Positions 8,600-17,421 of a DNA stretch of 23,506 nucleotides are shown piece after piece. The DNA comes from Saccoglossus kowalevskii (Eukaryota; Hemichordata; Enteropneusta; Harrimaniidae). Both the position numbers and the translations under genes were made by a program. The notes under the pieces were generated by a model. The model made no database searches. It saw only the letters and a list, made by a program, of their open reading frames with translations, and was not told the origin of the DNA. The DNA is taken from contig NW_003151253.1 of NCBI RefSeq assembly GCF_000003605.2, positions 1,030,049 through 1,053,554 of the forward strand, in the 5' to 3' direction. How positions within the stretch are numbered: the first letter of the stretch is position 1; each line of letters opens with the position of its first letter.

Positions 8600-9166
8600 A
8601 AGGACGTAGTAGAGGTTTTTCGGAAGTAAAATACTTAATTTTACTCACAAGTCAATATTAGCACAAACCCAGTCAATCAAAATAGTACTCCTCAGATTTC
8701 TTAACTTTTTTCAGTGATTGTATGCAGTATGAATGAAGTCTTTACGATTCTTTTATAAATTTATGCATTGTAGAGATGTTAGTCTACTGCCTGAATGTCA
8801 AAACAGACACCACAGTCTAGTAAAACACTAACCTGTTCAACGATCACATGACCAACTAAAGGCTGATTTTTATTTATGGTAAAGTTTGGGCTTTCATGAG
8901 ATATGTAAGTTGAAATTGTTTAGAACGACTTTTGGAAATATACTGTAAAATTTCGGCTGGAATTAACTTCTTGGGTGTTTTGTATGGAATTTATTTTCAC
9001 TGATTTTCGACGAGTTTAATGTAAAATATAGGAAAAAATGTATATTTGCTGGATTTTATTTTAACTGAATCATTCCTTCAGCGAAAATAGCTAAATTAAT
9101 TGCAAGTGAAAATAAAGTATTTTACAGTAATTAATATATTTTACGGAAAACCTCTGCTACATCCTT
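8600..9166. mobile_element. inverted-repeat element containing a nested insertion
   Basis: The left end AAGGACGTAGTAGAGGTTTT (8600 on) matches the reverse complement of the right end, AAGGATGTAGCAGAGGTTTT (from 9166 leftward), over about 23 bp. A weaker match continues inward (TAAAATA...TTAAT on both sides). There is no clear target-site duplication. Between the ends I see no ORF. A second inverted-repeat element (8943-9127) sits just inside the right terminus, so this looks like one non-autonomous element carrying another. Confidence 0.65.
8943..9127. mobile_element. nested TA-flanked MITE-like element
   Basis: CTGTAAAAT at 8943-8951 is the exact reverse complement of ATTTTACAG at 9119-9127, and TA dinucleotides flank both (8941-8942 and 9128-9129), as in Tc1/mariner-type MITEs. 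The interior repeats short TTATTTTCACTGATTTTCG-like and GTGAAAATAAAG words on opposite strands, which would allow a partial foldback. The perfect terminal repeat is short, so the boundaries are provisional. Confidence 0.5.
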
Positions 9167-9481
9167 TGCAGTTTTTATCTCATCACTAACGATCTAATTT
9201 CAGTCTATTCAAAGATTGGTCTTTTTTTTGACCTTCTTTCCTTGGCACCATTTTAAAGCGTACATTTGAGTTCACTGCAGACACTGATGCTATGTAATTG
9301 ATGCAGCTTTCGCTTGTGTACAATTGTTTTTTTCTACTTCAGCAAGACTTGCAAGGCCACGCAGAAATTGTAACTTGATTACCTGTGTCTGCTCATCTGA
9401 ACTCATCATAGCGTTACGTGAAGTGTGAATTGTATTCCCCGTTGCTTGAATACCTCTGCAGGAAGATAAAAATTGCTAGAA
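9167..9481. other. unassigned stretch upstream of the 106-codon ORF
   Basis: A pyrimidine tract ends TACTTCAG at 9342, but the frame after it closes within 11 codons. Another possible acceptor, CTCTGCAG near 9461, is separated from the ORF frame by TAA at 9467-9469. Nothing else was seen. Confidence 0.45.
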
Positions 9482-9802
9482 ATGAATGCTTCGTCAATAT
9501 TTGTTCCACTCGTTCCACTTCATGACATAGTCATTTACAAGAAGTGTAAAGTGGAGAAACAGCCATCAATCATATGGCAAGGGTACTCTTATACTTTAGG
9601 ACAAATGTATGTCAGCAAAGCAATGACTGCATTGTATTTTTTGATGTCGCGGTATGGAGCAGATGTTTTTTTTGAACGATTGTTTGAAAGTACGGAGATG
9701 ATGTTAGAGGATGAAAATCCTGGCGCCTTTGAGTTCGTCAAAACCTCGCGTTTCAAGTGCATGCTTATCAGAATCTGTGAAATGGAACATTGTTATTCTT
9801 GA
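9482..9802 (+). CDS. doubtful 106-codon ORF, unknown product
   Basis: An ATG with G at -3 opens a 106-codon frame ending in TGA. The in-frame stop upstream is TAA at 9467-9469, so the frame can extend only to a TTG at 9473. I recognise no family. The peptide has a neutral N-terminal part, a central YGADVFFERLFEST stretch and an acidic MLEDENPGAFEF segment, with cysteines near the C-terminus. No signal peptide or clear membrane span is visible. GC is near the local average at the start and rises to about 47% near the end. Against it being a gene: no compatible splice sites, and ORFs of this size are expected by chance in AT-rich DNA. For it: the mixed, non-repetitive composition. A single-exon lineage-specific gene or an old pseudogene fragment are both possible. 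Confidence 0.15.
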   Translation: MNASSIFVPLVPLHDIVIYKKCKVEKQPSIIWQGYSYTLGQMYVSKAMTALYFLMSRYGADVFFERLFESTEMMLEDENPGAFEFVKTSRFKCMLIRICEMEHCYS

Positions 9803-10412
9803 TTCTCTGCACATTTAAACTGAGTGCATGTAAATATTGGTCGTATACTGATGGCCTGCTTGATGAAGTTTGCATTGTGGATGTATAGATCCATTAAGTT
9901 TCCTTGTTTCTAGCTTCTTCGTCATCAACAGGAGCTGTACTTTGAATGTTATGTGCTAATTTGATGATTTCCCATTCGGTTATTCAAAAGTTGTGTTATT
10001 CTTATTCCGTTCACATTTCCTGTGAATAAAACCATACAAAGGTTTCTACTCTATTTAACAAACAGCATGAGTGAGACAGTATTCAAAAGAGTATTTGCTC
10101 TTTCTTCTGAAGGGCCTGTTCGAACTGTCACCGCGTACAATTAGGAATTGTACAAGATAGAAGAAAAGTTAAGGAAAGCTGTCTATTACAAGAATTAGGT
10201 AGCAGAAAATGCATATTGGTACGAGTGGTATTTTTCAATGATTTTCTGTTAAAATTGAGATAGGGAGGGTTGTGTCAATTTACTTTTTGGAAGACATTAT
10301 CGTATTGTCATTTGATATTGAAATATCTGTGCTAGATTTCCTAAATTTGCAGAATTTTACATGACCTATGAATTTCGTCAGCAATTTGTAAGCGCCAAAT
10401 TTTTAATAATGA
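9803..10412. other. unassigned stretch
   Basis: A polyadenylation-type AATAAA lies at 10025-10030, about 220 bp beyond the 9482-9802 ORF. Nothing else is recognisable. Confidence 0.45.
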
Positions 10413-10490
10413 TAGGGTTCAAAGTTCGAATCAAAGATTGGTAGGGTTCAAAGTTCAAATCCACGATTGGTAGGGTTCAGAGTTCTGGGA
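10413..10490. repeat. 29-bp tandem triplication with DR1-like half-sites
   Basis: TAGGGTTCAAAGTTC starts units at 10413, 10442 and 10471 (the last is TAGGGTTCAGAGTTC). GGTTCA and AGTTCA separated by one base resemble a DR1 site for RXR/HNF4-type receptors. AGTTCAAATCC in the second unit also resembles a pol III B box, but no tRNA fold surrounds it. Confidence 0.85.
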
Positions 10491-10783
10491 GGTTAACATC
10501 ATATAAAGGGATTGACTGGTGCTCTAAGTTAGTACTTGTGTTTGACACTTCTAGGTTGATGCAGTTTAGCATATAAATTGCCATTTGATAGAGAGATGGC
10601 TGCATAGTCCTGCCATGTTCCAAATATGGATATGGTTTCTGTGGCATCATACACTTGGTTTAGCACTTGGACAATAGGGAAACTCATCTGGGATTGTCAA
10701 CTGTCACAAAAATGTGTTTTAAATCTATGGTATATATAAAAACTGCAGCACATCTACGTACTACACTCTTTTCTCTATTTCAG
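10491..10783. other. unassigned stretch ending in a possible splice acceptor
   Basis: Its only visible signal is the pyrimidine-rich tract at about 10765-10783 that ends TTTCAG. An open frame crosses it from 10667 but starts with no good context. Confidence 0.4.
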
Positions 10784-10861
10784 TCTTTTGGAATTCTTCC
10801 AACAAATCCAGAGAACAATGTTCACAAGGCCATAGAGGCAATTTTAATATGTCCTTCATAA
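10784..10861 (+). CDS. possible 3'-terminal exon, unknown gene
   Basis: A strong acceptor-like tract (CTCTTTTCTCTATTTCAG) ends at 10783. A frame then runs 25 codons in phase 0 to TAA at 10859-10861, containing ILPTNPENNVHKAIEAIL, which has a natural amino-acid mix. The frame is also open upstream back to 10667, so the intron is not required. No polyadenylation signal is visible before the hairpin-ended element that starts 19 bp downstream. No donor or upstream exon could be matched, and I recognise no family. Comparable acceptor tracts without open frames occur elsewhere in the window, so this could be chance. Confidence 0.15.
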   Translation, partial: SFGILPTNPENNVHKAIEAILICPS

Positions 10862-10880
10862 TTTCATTCATTTTTTTTTT

Positions 10881-11596
10881 AGCTCCGCTGTCGACTTTGT
10901 CGAGCGGAGCTTATCATATGAGTGATTGTTCGTCGTCCGTGTCAATGTTTTACTTTTTTGACTTCTTCTTGAAAACTACAAGCCTGAATGCTTTGATACT
11001 TGGTGTATATGTACCTTGGGTAGACCTCTCTTAGGTTTGTTCATTTCATGTTGATATCTTCAATTCTCTAATTTTGGTGAATATTTTTGTCATTTTTGGT
11101 AAAAAGTGATATTTTCGACTTCTTGTTAAAAACCGCNNNNNNNNNNNNNNNNNNNNNNNNNNNNNNNNNNNNNNNNNNNNNNNNNNNNNNNNNNNNNNNN
11201 NNNNNNNNNNNNNNNNNNNNNNNNNNNNNNNNNNNNNNNNNNNNNNNNNNNNNNNNNNNNNNNNNNNNNNNNNNNNNNNNNNNNNNNNNNNNNNNNNNNN
11301 NNNNNNNNNNNNNNNNNNNNNNNNNNNNNNNNNNNNNNNNNNNNNNNNNNNNNNNNNNNNNNNNNNNNNNNNNNNNNNNNNNNNNNNNNNNNNNNNNNNN
11401 NNNNNNNNNNNNNNNNNNNNNNNNNNNNNNNNNNNNNNNNNNNNNNNNNNNNNNNNNNNNNNNNNNNNNNNNNNNNNNNNNNNNNNNNNNNNNNNNNNNN
11501 NNNNNNNNNNNNNNTCTGATGATGTCTTCAGTTCTTTAATTGAAATGTGCATTTCTAACAGCGGAGCTATCTCAGCCGATAGGCTGCTTGTTTAAA
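10881..11596 (+). mobile_element. hairpin-ended element family B, copy 1 (contains gap)
   Basis: The element starts AGCTCCGCTGTCGACTTTGT and continues CGAGCGGAGCT, so its first bases fold on themselves (CTCCGCT with AGCGGAG, inner CGAC with GTCG). The right part has AACAGCGGAGCT, the inverse of the left AGCTCCGCTGTT form, followed by a hairpin CAGCC-GATA-GGCTG and CTTGTTTAA. The interior repeats a module: a TTTTTTGACTTCTTCTTGAAAA-type segment near 10952 recurs as TTTTCGACTTCTTGTTAAAA near 11112, and TTGATATCTTCAATTCTCTAAT near 11052 recurs as GATGTCTTCAGTTCTTTAAT after the gap. The 61-codon ORF 10849-11034 is accidental. Superfamily unknown. Confidence 0.75.
11137..11514. other. assembly gap (378 N)
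   Basis: A run of Ns lies inside the family B element, between repeats of its internal module, so the missing sequence is probably more copies of that module. ORFs reported across it on either strand are artefacts. Whether 378 is the true size is not visible here. Confidence 0.99.
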
Positions 11597-11672
11597 TTTT
11601 GGTCTTGAAATTGGGTGTCTGCAAACTACAGTATACATAGGTAATGAATTATTTCCCTGAAAGTATTTTCAA

Positions 11673-11807
11673 AGCGAGAGGGTCGTCACCTGCGTACACG
11701 CCTGAATTGAGTCCCAAGCGTCCATTACAACACACGCTAATACCGCAAAGGCTCATAGGTAGATGTTATGGCAACCTGACGCATGCGCAGGTGACAACTT
11801 CCCCACT
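11673..11807 (-). mobile_element. TTAA-flanked MITE family A, copy 2
   Basis: A reversed, 135-bp copy of the 6080-6235 element. On the plus strand it begins AGCGAGAGGGTCGTCACC and ends GGTGACAACTTCCCCACT. It is flanked by TCAA (11669-11672, one base from TTAA) and TTAA (11808-11811). Compared with copy 1 it lacks about 21 bp around the GCCTGTCATTGTTT segment. Interior words CAAAGGCTCAT and GAATTGAGTCCCAAGCG match the other copies in reverse complement. Confidence 0.82.
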
Positions 11808-11811
11808 TTAA

Positions 11812-12720
11812 TATTTTGAGTATTCACTCAGAGGTTCTATTTCATGTTTTTAACAGTGCCACAGTCTTGCAGTGTGTTTCAAATGTTGTGTATAACATGA
11901 TGCGGTACAATGACTATGGCTCTTTAAACATCATTTCGTAGGTAGGTATACACCCCACAGATGGTCCAATCGATATCAAACCGTTGCACTTTGTTATGTC
12001 ATGGCTTATTAGATGCTTCTTCCACATAGGTCAGATTGTTATTAAAAATAAAGTGCAGATTTCAGCTGATATTGAATACTCTGACCCCAATACGATACTT
12101 AATCTTCATTTCTGCAGAAGCATTGATTGCAAAATTCAAATCAGAATTGGAGAAAATGTACAGCAAACAATCATACTCTGATCACATGTTGTAGGGGTGT
12201 CATGAGAATAAAAAGACACAACTGACTGTAATCGTAAAATTTGCACGATTTGAAACATTTCTAATGAACTGACAATCTTGAATTGTGCAGTGCCTTGGTT
12301 TAAAAGGTTTTGTATGCTGCAGGCACTTGAATCGGTTATCATTGTGATTCATTAATCATCAGCTTGAATGAAATATATTACATTATTGATGATTTATGTT
12401 TGGATTCATTCCCGAATTACTACTATTTGTTTTTTGCATAAACTTTATTAAAGTTTGTTTTGAGAAATAATTTCCTTCACTGATATGTCACTGATTTGTC
12501 ACTGAGAAAATTCATCTCCCGATTTTTTTTTTTTTTGTCCCAATAAATTTTTTTCTTCAAACAGGAAAAATGAATGTGAATATGACCACCATAAAAAAAA
12601 GGCACTTTAGTAGAGCGAAAAACACTATATTTTACAGGAACGTGATTGGGTTTTAAAAGAAACTAAATACGAAAGAATCAAATAATTAACATAATAGTTC
12701 TTTTCTTCCTTCCTCCCAAG
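11812..12720. other. unassigned stretch
   Basis: Two opposing ORFs of 65-68 codons (11984-12181 plus, 12136-12342 minus) have no domain or splice support. A short GTCACTGAT triplication lies at about 12478-12505. The last 24 bases (to 12720) form a strong pyrimidine tract ending CCCAAG, with a branch-point-like TTAAC near 12686-12690. Confidence 0.45.
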
Positions 12721-12805
12721 AATTACTAATATTCAACCTTTTAAAGTCAGTTTTCAAGTTTTGCACATTGGTGCATTTATGCTTCCCACTGGACTTGTAC
12801 TTTAA
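12721..12805 (+). CDS. possible 3'-terminal exon with nearby AATAAA
   Basis: After the acceptor-like tract ending at 12720, the frame beginning at 12722 runs 27 codons to TAA at 12803-12805, including VSFQVLHIGAFMLPTGLVL. An AATAAA polyadenylation-type hexamer lies at 12823-12828. Branch-like TTAAC, pyrimidine tract, AG, short open frame, stop and AATAAA thus occur in the expected order. I recognise no protein family and found no matching donor exon. A second frame in the same segment is open for 71 codons (12745-12957, stop 12958-12960) and ends on a donor-like GTAAGT, an alternative reading that weakens this one. Confidence 0.15.
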
Positions 12806-13201
12806 ACTCCAAGTGTGCCATTAATAAAGAAAAACAGAACTCTGATGATTGTTTGTATAAACAACTTCACATCTTGTCGACATTTATGAAAGTGGATAAA
12901 ATTGATCAATATATTGATGGAGATCAGAAAGTCCCAGATGTATTCAATCGAAAACTGTAAGTGCAAAGTTATCAGCCTCCTTGGAGTAGAATTACCATGG
13001 GAATGCTCTTCATCATCAATATTTTAAAATCGATTCACACCAACAAGTTTTATAGTGAGAAAAGGATATGATAACGTTGTTTTTTTTCTGCATGACTAGA
13101 ATTTTTAAACTCAATGTGTGGATATTGTATAAACGACTTCACACTTGCTTTTCGTGTGTATTTGTGATGCACTTTTAGGAAGAGAATTTTTATTTTCTTA
13201 A
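12806..13201. other. unassigned stretch
   Basis: A short direct repeat, TTGTATAAAC(A/G)ACTTCACA, occurs at about 12853-12871 and 13127-13145. T-runs lie near 13080. There is no gene beyond the doubtful 71-codon frame noted under 12721-12805. Confidence 0.45.
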
Positions 13202-13363
13202 AGCGGAGGAGTCGTCACCTGCGCATGTGTCAGATGGCCATACCGTGATCAGTCATTGTTTACAAACAAGCATCTATCTATGAGCCTTTGCGTTTTTAGC
13301 ACATGTTGTTATCGTCGCTTGGGACTCAATTCCCGCTTGTGTACAGGTGACGACCCTCCCGCT
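13202..13363 (+). mobile_element. TTAA-flanked MITE family A, copy 3
   Basis: A 162-bp copy in the same orientation as 6080-6235. The left end is AGCGGAGGAGTCGTCACC and the right end in reverse complement is AGCGGGAGGGTCGTCACC, so the terminal repeats match better than in copy 1. TTAA lies at 13198-13201 and TCAA at 13364-13367. The interior retains CAGATGGCCATA and ATGAGCCTTTGCGTTTTTAG from copy 1. Confidence 0.85.
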
Positions 13364-14388
13364 TCAACTGACTGCATGGCCAAAAAAGATCAAGCATTCT
13401 AGTATTTTCTGTATAAATTCAATATTTATGAGAATTTCTTGAAAAACAAAATTTTGTAGTTGAAGAATAGTTTAACTTCTCAAATACCCCCAAAAGTACC
13501 AGGATGTCGGACCTTCAGCACGCATATAACCTATTAAATATGCTTTTTTGTTTTTTGCTCTTAGCTCCCTTCAGAATATGATATTTTCGGTCTGTCTTAC
13601 TTTATCTACAGGGGTGTCATAGGTCAACTTCCAGGGGCGGTTTCAATCTCATTTAGTTTGATACACTGAATACCTATTTGTTACCTGCGTGGTTGCAGGC
13701 AACGTCATTGATCAAACCATAGAAATGTTTCATTATTCATCGTTGTGAAAGGAGTTTCCGTGTTCGCCACGTAGAGAGAATATTACCTTTTTTTCAATCG
13801 GCTTACAAATCAATACATGCATAGAAAACTCATTTCTGTATATGTTTCGAAATTTCTTTCACTTGCTTCACTACTAATTAGCATCGCTACAATGTCTGGC
13901 TGAGGGGATTCCAGTAATTTGAATGAAATCCGAGAGGCTTGGTTTTAGAAATCCACGCTGTAGGATCACGGATTGATGAGATTAGCACTTTACAGAGAAT
14001 GCCTAAATATTAGCCTTCATCATGGTGTGGAAAATAATACAAAACGTGATGCCGAACGTTGCCCTTGTACAGGACTGGCGACAAGCAAGGGAAAAATGTC
14101 AACTTATATTTTGTATCACTGCAAAAAATTGTTTGACTAATTTGTCATAAATTGTAGTATAAGACATACTGCAGAACTATATTATTTTTAGCATGTAATT
14201 TGCTGAGCACTTTAAAATTTTAAAAAATCATTGACTGCCATTAAATTTATCTGGTTTTTTATTCCAAAAATGTTTGTCTCATAGCAAAAAATGTTTAAAT
14301 CTATAAATTTCTCTGTACCATGCAATCTATATCAAAACAACCTTGTAGTACTTCCTTGCGCACACATTCACTCTTAATTACCATTTTT
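13364..14388. other. unassigned stretch with one dispersed-repeat fragment
   Basis: Apart from the everted-repeat family fragment at 13485-13536, there is only an imperfect hairpin at 13680-13703 (GTTACCTGC ... GCAGGCAAC). No ORF or RNA gene is convincing. Confidence 0.5.
13485..13536 (+). repeat. dispersed everted-repeat family, fragment
   Basis: CCCCCAAAAGTACCAGGATGT followed by CGGACCTTCAGC and ACCTATTAAA matches the 1331 and 14569 copies through the CCAGGATGT core. The second AGGTCA-like arm is lost, so this is a decayed copy. Confidence 0.6.
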
Positions 14389-14531
14389 AGCTCCGCTGTT
14401 GACTTTGTCGAGCGGAGTATATCATATGATACTATACATATTGTTCATTTTCTAATGATATCTTCTGTTCTTTAATTGTAATGTGCATTGCTAACAGCGG
14501 AGCTATCTCAGCCGAGAGGCTGCTTGTTTAA
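14389..14531 (+). mobile_element. hairpin-ended element family B, copy 2 (deleted form)
   Basis: A 143-bp version of the 10881 element with both ends intact: AGCTCCGCTGTTGACTTTGT on the left, and AACAGCGGAGCTATCTCAGC then CGAGAGGCTGCTTGTTTAA on the right. The repeated internal module is mostly missing; the segment ATGATATCTTCTGTTCTTTA is the remnant. The terminal hairpin CAGCC-GAGA-GGCTG is kept. Conservation of ends with internal loss is typical of non-autonomous elements. I could not define a target-site duplication. Confidence 0.8.
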
Positions 14532-14568
14532 TTATTGTTAGCAGTTATCTGTCAAGTTCAAGAAGGTA

Positions 14569-14660
14569 TTAATATTGGACATTATTGCTGTTATAGTGCA
14601 AAAGTACCCCCCTGAAATACCAGGATGTATGACCTTTTTGGGGTCATAGGGCCTATTAAC
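14569..14660 (+). repeat. dispersed everted-repeat family, copy 3
   Basis: TAATATTGGACATT, TTGCTGTTATA, a run of C, ATACCAGGATGT, TGACCTTTTTGGGGTCA and GGGCCTATTAA follow in the same order as at 1331-1425. It begins 37 bp downstream of the family B copy. The two TGACC/GGTCA arms are again arranged tail to tail. Confidence 0.7.
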
Positions 14661-15394
14661 TAATGTTAAAATGTTTGCCAATTGGGAAAATTTGACAAAG
14701 TGATTGAACTTTACAGACAACTAGATACATCTATAAGCTGGGGGGAAAAAAACCTATCAAAATTTATTGGAATTGTGTTTCATTATACTTTATACATATC
14801 TAATATAGAATTGCTCATTCATTGTGCCGGGATGGATTTTATAATGATTGGTAACCATGGTAATAATGAAAGTAAACCCAAACTTAATTTGCAGTGTCTT
14901 TAGATAAATGCACAATTTGACCTTTATGGTCATGCATTATTAGTAAAAAAAGATTGTTTTCTCGGATCATATCAGAAACCCATTAAAAAGTGTATGTATG
15001 TCATAAGTCTATGAAGCTATTTAATATCTACATGTATGGGTAGGATTGAACTGTTTGTTTTATTGAATGCGTACTTCATTTTACTGATCTGATTCAATAT
15101 GGCCGATTGGCCACCATATTTTTGTGCACAAAAGCTGCTAAGAATGATATGGTCTTAATGATGTCTACTCAGCTTCAAGAGATAATGGGTTTCACTAGTC
15201 TGGTCTACTGTACAAAAAAGTGTTCTCAATGTTATAGTTGGGAGCGTGTTGTCCTCTCAGAGGGATTATGAAGCTATCTGACTTATGTCTCTCAGTGCGC
15301 ATAAAGAAAAATCGCTGTATGTCTTTGTTGCATTATGTAGCCAATTGCCCCAGGATTGCTGAAATTTCTTAAGAATCCTGACAAGTATGGGTGC
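14661..15394. other. unassigned stretch
   Basis: It has a 7-bp inverted repeat AATATGG (15096-15102) / CCATATT (15114-15120) enclosing CCGATTGG. The 73-codon ORF at 14682-14903 is AT-rich and unconvincing. Confidence 0.5.
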
Positions 15395-15410
15395 CTGTCA
15401 CATGTGACAG
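15395..15410. promoter_or_regulatory. 16-bp perfect palindrome
   Basis: CTGTCACATGTGACAG equals its own reverse complement. It contains the E-box CACATGTG in the middle and CTGTCA/TGACAG (MEIS/TGIF-like) arms, the same hexamers found in every minisatellite unit at 1-1245. The sequence is seen; a binding role is inference. Confidence 0.5.
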
Positions 15411-16351
15411 ACTCATCACTAAAACTAAAATTAAATTAAGTAAAAATTGGCATTTAAGATTTCAAAATATAGTCTCATTCAATAATTGCCATCCTTCAAA
15501 ATTGTTTTGATCCAAATCAAAATTGTTCTGATTCAAATCAAGCAGAAACCTGTGTCTTGCGAGTTTGATTTCAAAATAAGATTTACTTTGAAGAAAATTA
15601 CAGAAAACATTTTTTTACTAGCCTTCACTTTTCATCTTCATAAGTGCTTTGGGTCAACCTTGAGGAAAATTGTCGCAACTAACAGCACTCTCCCACTGTC
15701 TGAATATTAGTGATCAGTTTCGCCTCTTGTGTGGGAGTGAACGCTGAAGGGAATTACATGTGCAGTTTTAATGGGATTGGGAACTTTCCGTATTTCTATT
15801 AAATTCAACTCCTGTTCTTCGTAATGAAAGTTCAGGGAAGACGTCCATTCAGATGTAACCGTACAGATTTACCAATTAATCATCAGACCGAGTTCTCGTC
15901 AACGATTCTCATCGCTTTAGGTGATGCAAGAATTGAGACAATGTGTCAGTGGTTGCCCCTCAGTTTTAATCTGTCATCCCCTATATTACATCTCGTTTTG
16001 GTATGGTCTGGTTTTACCACATCGGGAGAATACATCAATGAAACATGGTACGCTGAGATTAGTTGTTCAGTTATACGAGAAACATAAAACTGTCATTTTT
16101 TTGTGATTTCATTCACGCTTTCTATTCGTTGACGTATAATATGCGTGATCGAACATGAATCGCTTTAACTCACAGAAATCAATTTATCCCAGACCCAGTT
16201 CCCTACACAAGGGCTTTAGAATGCAAAAAGCGAATGTTTGATTTTAGTCCAGGTAATTTTTTTTAAAGCACAAACATGTCACAACCAAATAGATGCCTAA
16301 ATGGTGATCCCTCTGTATTTTTTCCTGTTTCTATGGTAATTTGAGACCAAA
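15411..16351. other. unassigned stretch with weak ORFs
   Basis: A two-copy 21-bp repeat (TCAAAATTGTT(T/C)TGAT) lies at about 15497-15540. Overlapping plus-strand ORFs at 15824-16087 and 15921-16106 have no recognisable domain and lie in different frames, so I do not call them. No splice pattern is clear. Confidence 0.45.
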
Positions 16352-16373
16352 TTTTTTTTTTTTTTTTTTTTTT
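16352..16373. repeat. 22-base T homopolymer
   Basis: An uninterrupted run of 22 T follows GAGACCAAA. It could be an old poly(A) tail of a minus-strand retroposed sequence, but I see no target-site duplication or recognisable body beside it. Confidence 0.9.
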
Positions 16374-17421
16374 CGTTTTCTTCGCTATCTTTAAAATAGT
16401 CTGGTTCAAAATTCACTCTTCTTTGTATAGGTTATTGATCAAAATCATAAATATTTGGTATAAATCTAAATGATTATTCTGTCTGCTCACATTAAAAAAT
16501 ATGAAAAACTTGCATGCAGTAATTTTTACCTGAAAACAGTCCACCTTTTTTCAATATGGCTGCCTTTTACAAAATAAAACAGCTGGATCTTTTGATTCCT
16601 GTATCAACATTTTGTTAAATATTTGTGTTAATTAACAAGTTTTGGAAATTTCAATGCTCAATTAAGTACTATACACATTTGGTGAGACTCTATTTTGTTG
16701 AAATAAAGGACGCTATGTCGCCCTCTGAAAGATCGGTATTTCTACATTGAGCTATAAAAAAGTAATTCAAGTTGTGTATTGGAATGGATTTTTGTCCAAA
16801 TTGTTCAAGAAACAAATTAGAGCGATACTCAAATAAAAGGTTATTGTTACAGATTATTAGAAGTGTTGTCAATAATGACATTAAGTCACACATTTGGGGG
16901 GGTAGTAATAATTTTATTATGAATTTATAGAACTTTGAACTTCAAATTATTATATTGTTTTAGTAGTCGGCACATTACATATAGTCTTGTGTTTAATGAA
17001 ATATCAGAGAAATTGACGTAATCTTTTGTCTTTCTTGTGATTGATGGGTGGGTAGTACGTGTACATCATGAATATTTTATGATGTTATAAAATTTGAATG
17101 AACTGTGATAATTTGTCTAACTGCCTTCTCAATGTCTTGTAGTACACCACGGGAGGTCAAAGGTTACACTAAAACCTCTCAATGATATAAATATTCGTAT
17201 TACGAGACTTCACGAGTGCCACATGTCTCTTTGTATTGGTTTTACTCCCGTCATGAAAAGTGTTTAATCCACTCGGGTACTGTTCTCATGGTAACTGATG
17301 TTCATCTAACTGAGAATGAATGATGTGATTATTTTAGCGTCTTTTATTCTTTCATTACTTCAGCATGTTTGTCTAATTTATGTAATTATATGCTAATTTA
17401 TGTTAATTTATGCAAGTGTTC
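16374..17421. other. unassigned AT-rich stretch
   Basis: No gene was seen. TAATTTATG-like words repeat loosely at 17376-17413, just beyond the end of the minus-strand ORF. The 67-codon minus ORF at 16690-16893 is AT-rich and not supported. Confidence 0.5.

Noticed and set aside
9330..9378. Exon after the TACTTCAG acceptor-like tract
   Set aside because: The phase-0 frame closes after 11 codons and no donor or polyadenylation signal is close.
10442..10470. tRNA-type B box AGTTCAAATCC
   Set aside because: No A box, acceptor stem or cloverleaf surrounds it, and the words come from a 29-bp triplication.
11046..11552. ORFs of 150-168 codons on both strands
   Set aside because: Almost all of their length is the N gap.
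14389..14531. Helitron assignment for family B
   Set aside because: There is a 3' hairpin, but no CTRR terminus or TC start was seen, and the ends are partly inverted repeats of each other.
15770..15792. NF-kB-like GGGAACTTTCC
   Set aside because: It has one base more than the standard GGGACTTTCC-type site; an isolated weak match.
15824..16106. Two overlapping plus-strand ORFs (87 and 61 codons)
   Set aside because: Different frames over the same bases, no recognised domain and no splice or start support.
16352..16373. Poly(A) tail of a retroposed copy on the minus strand
   Set aside because: No target-site duplication or recognisable SINE, LINE or mRNA body is next to the T-run.
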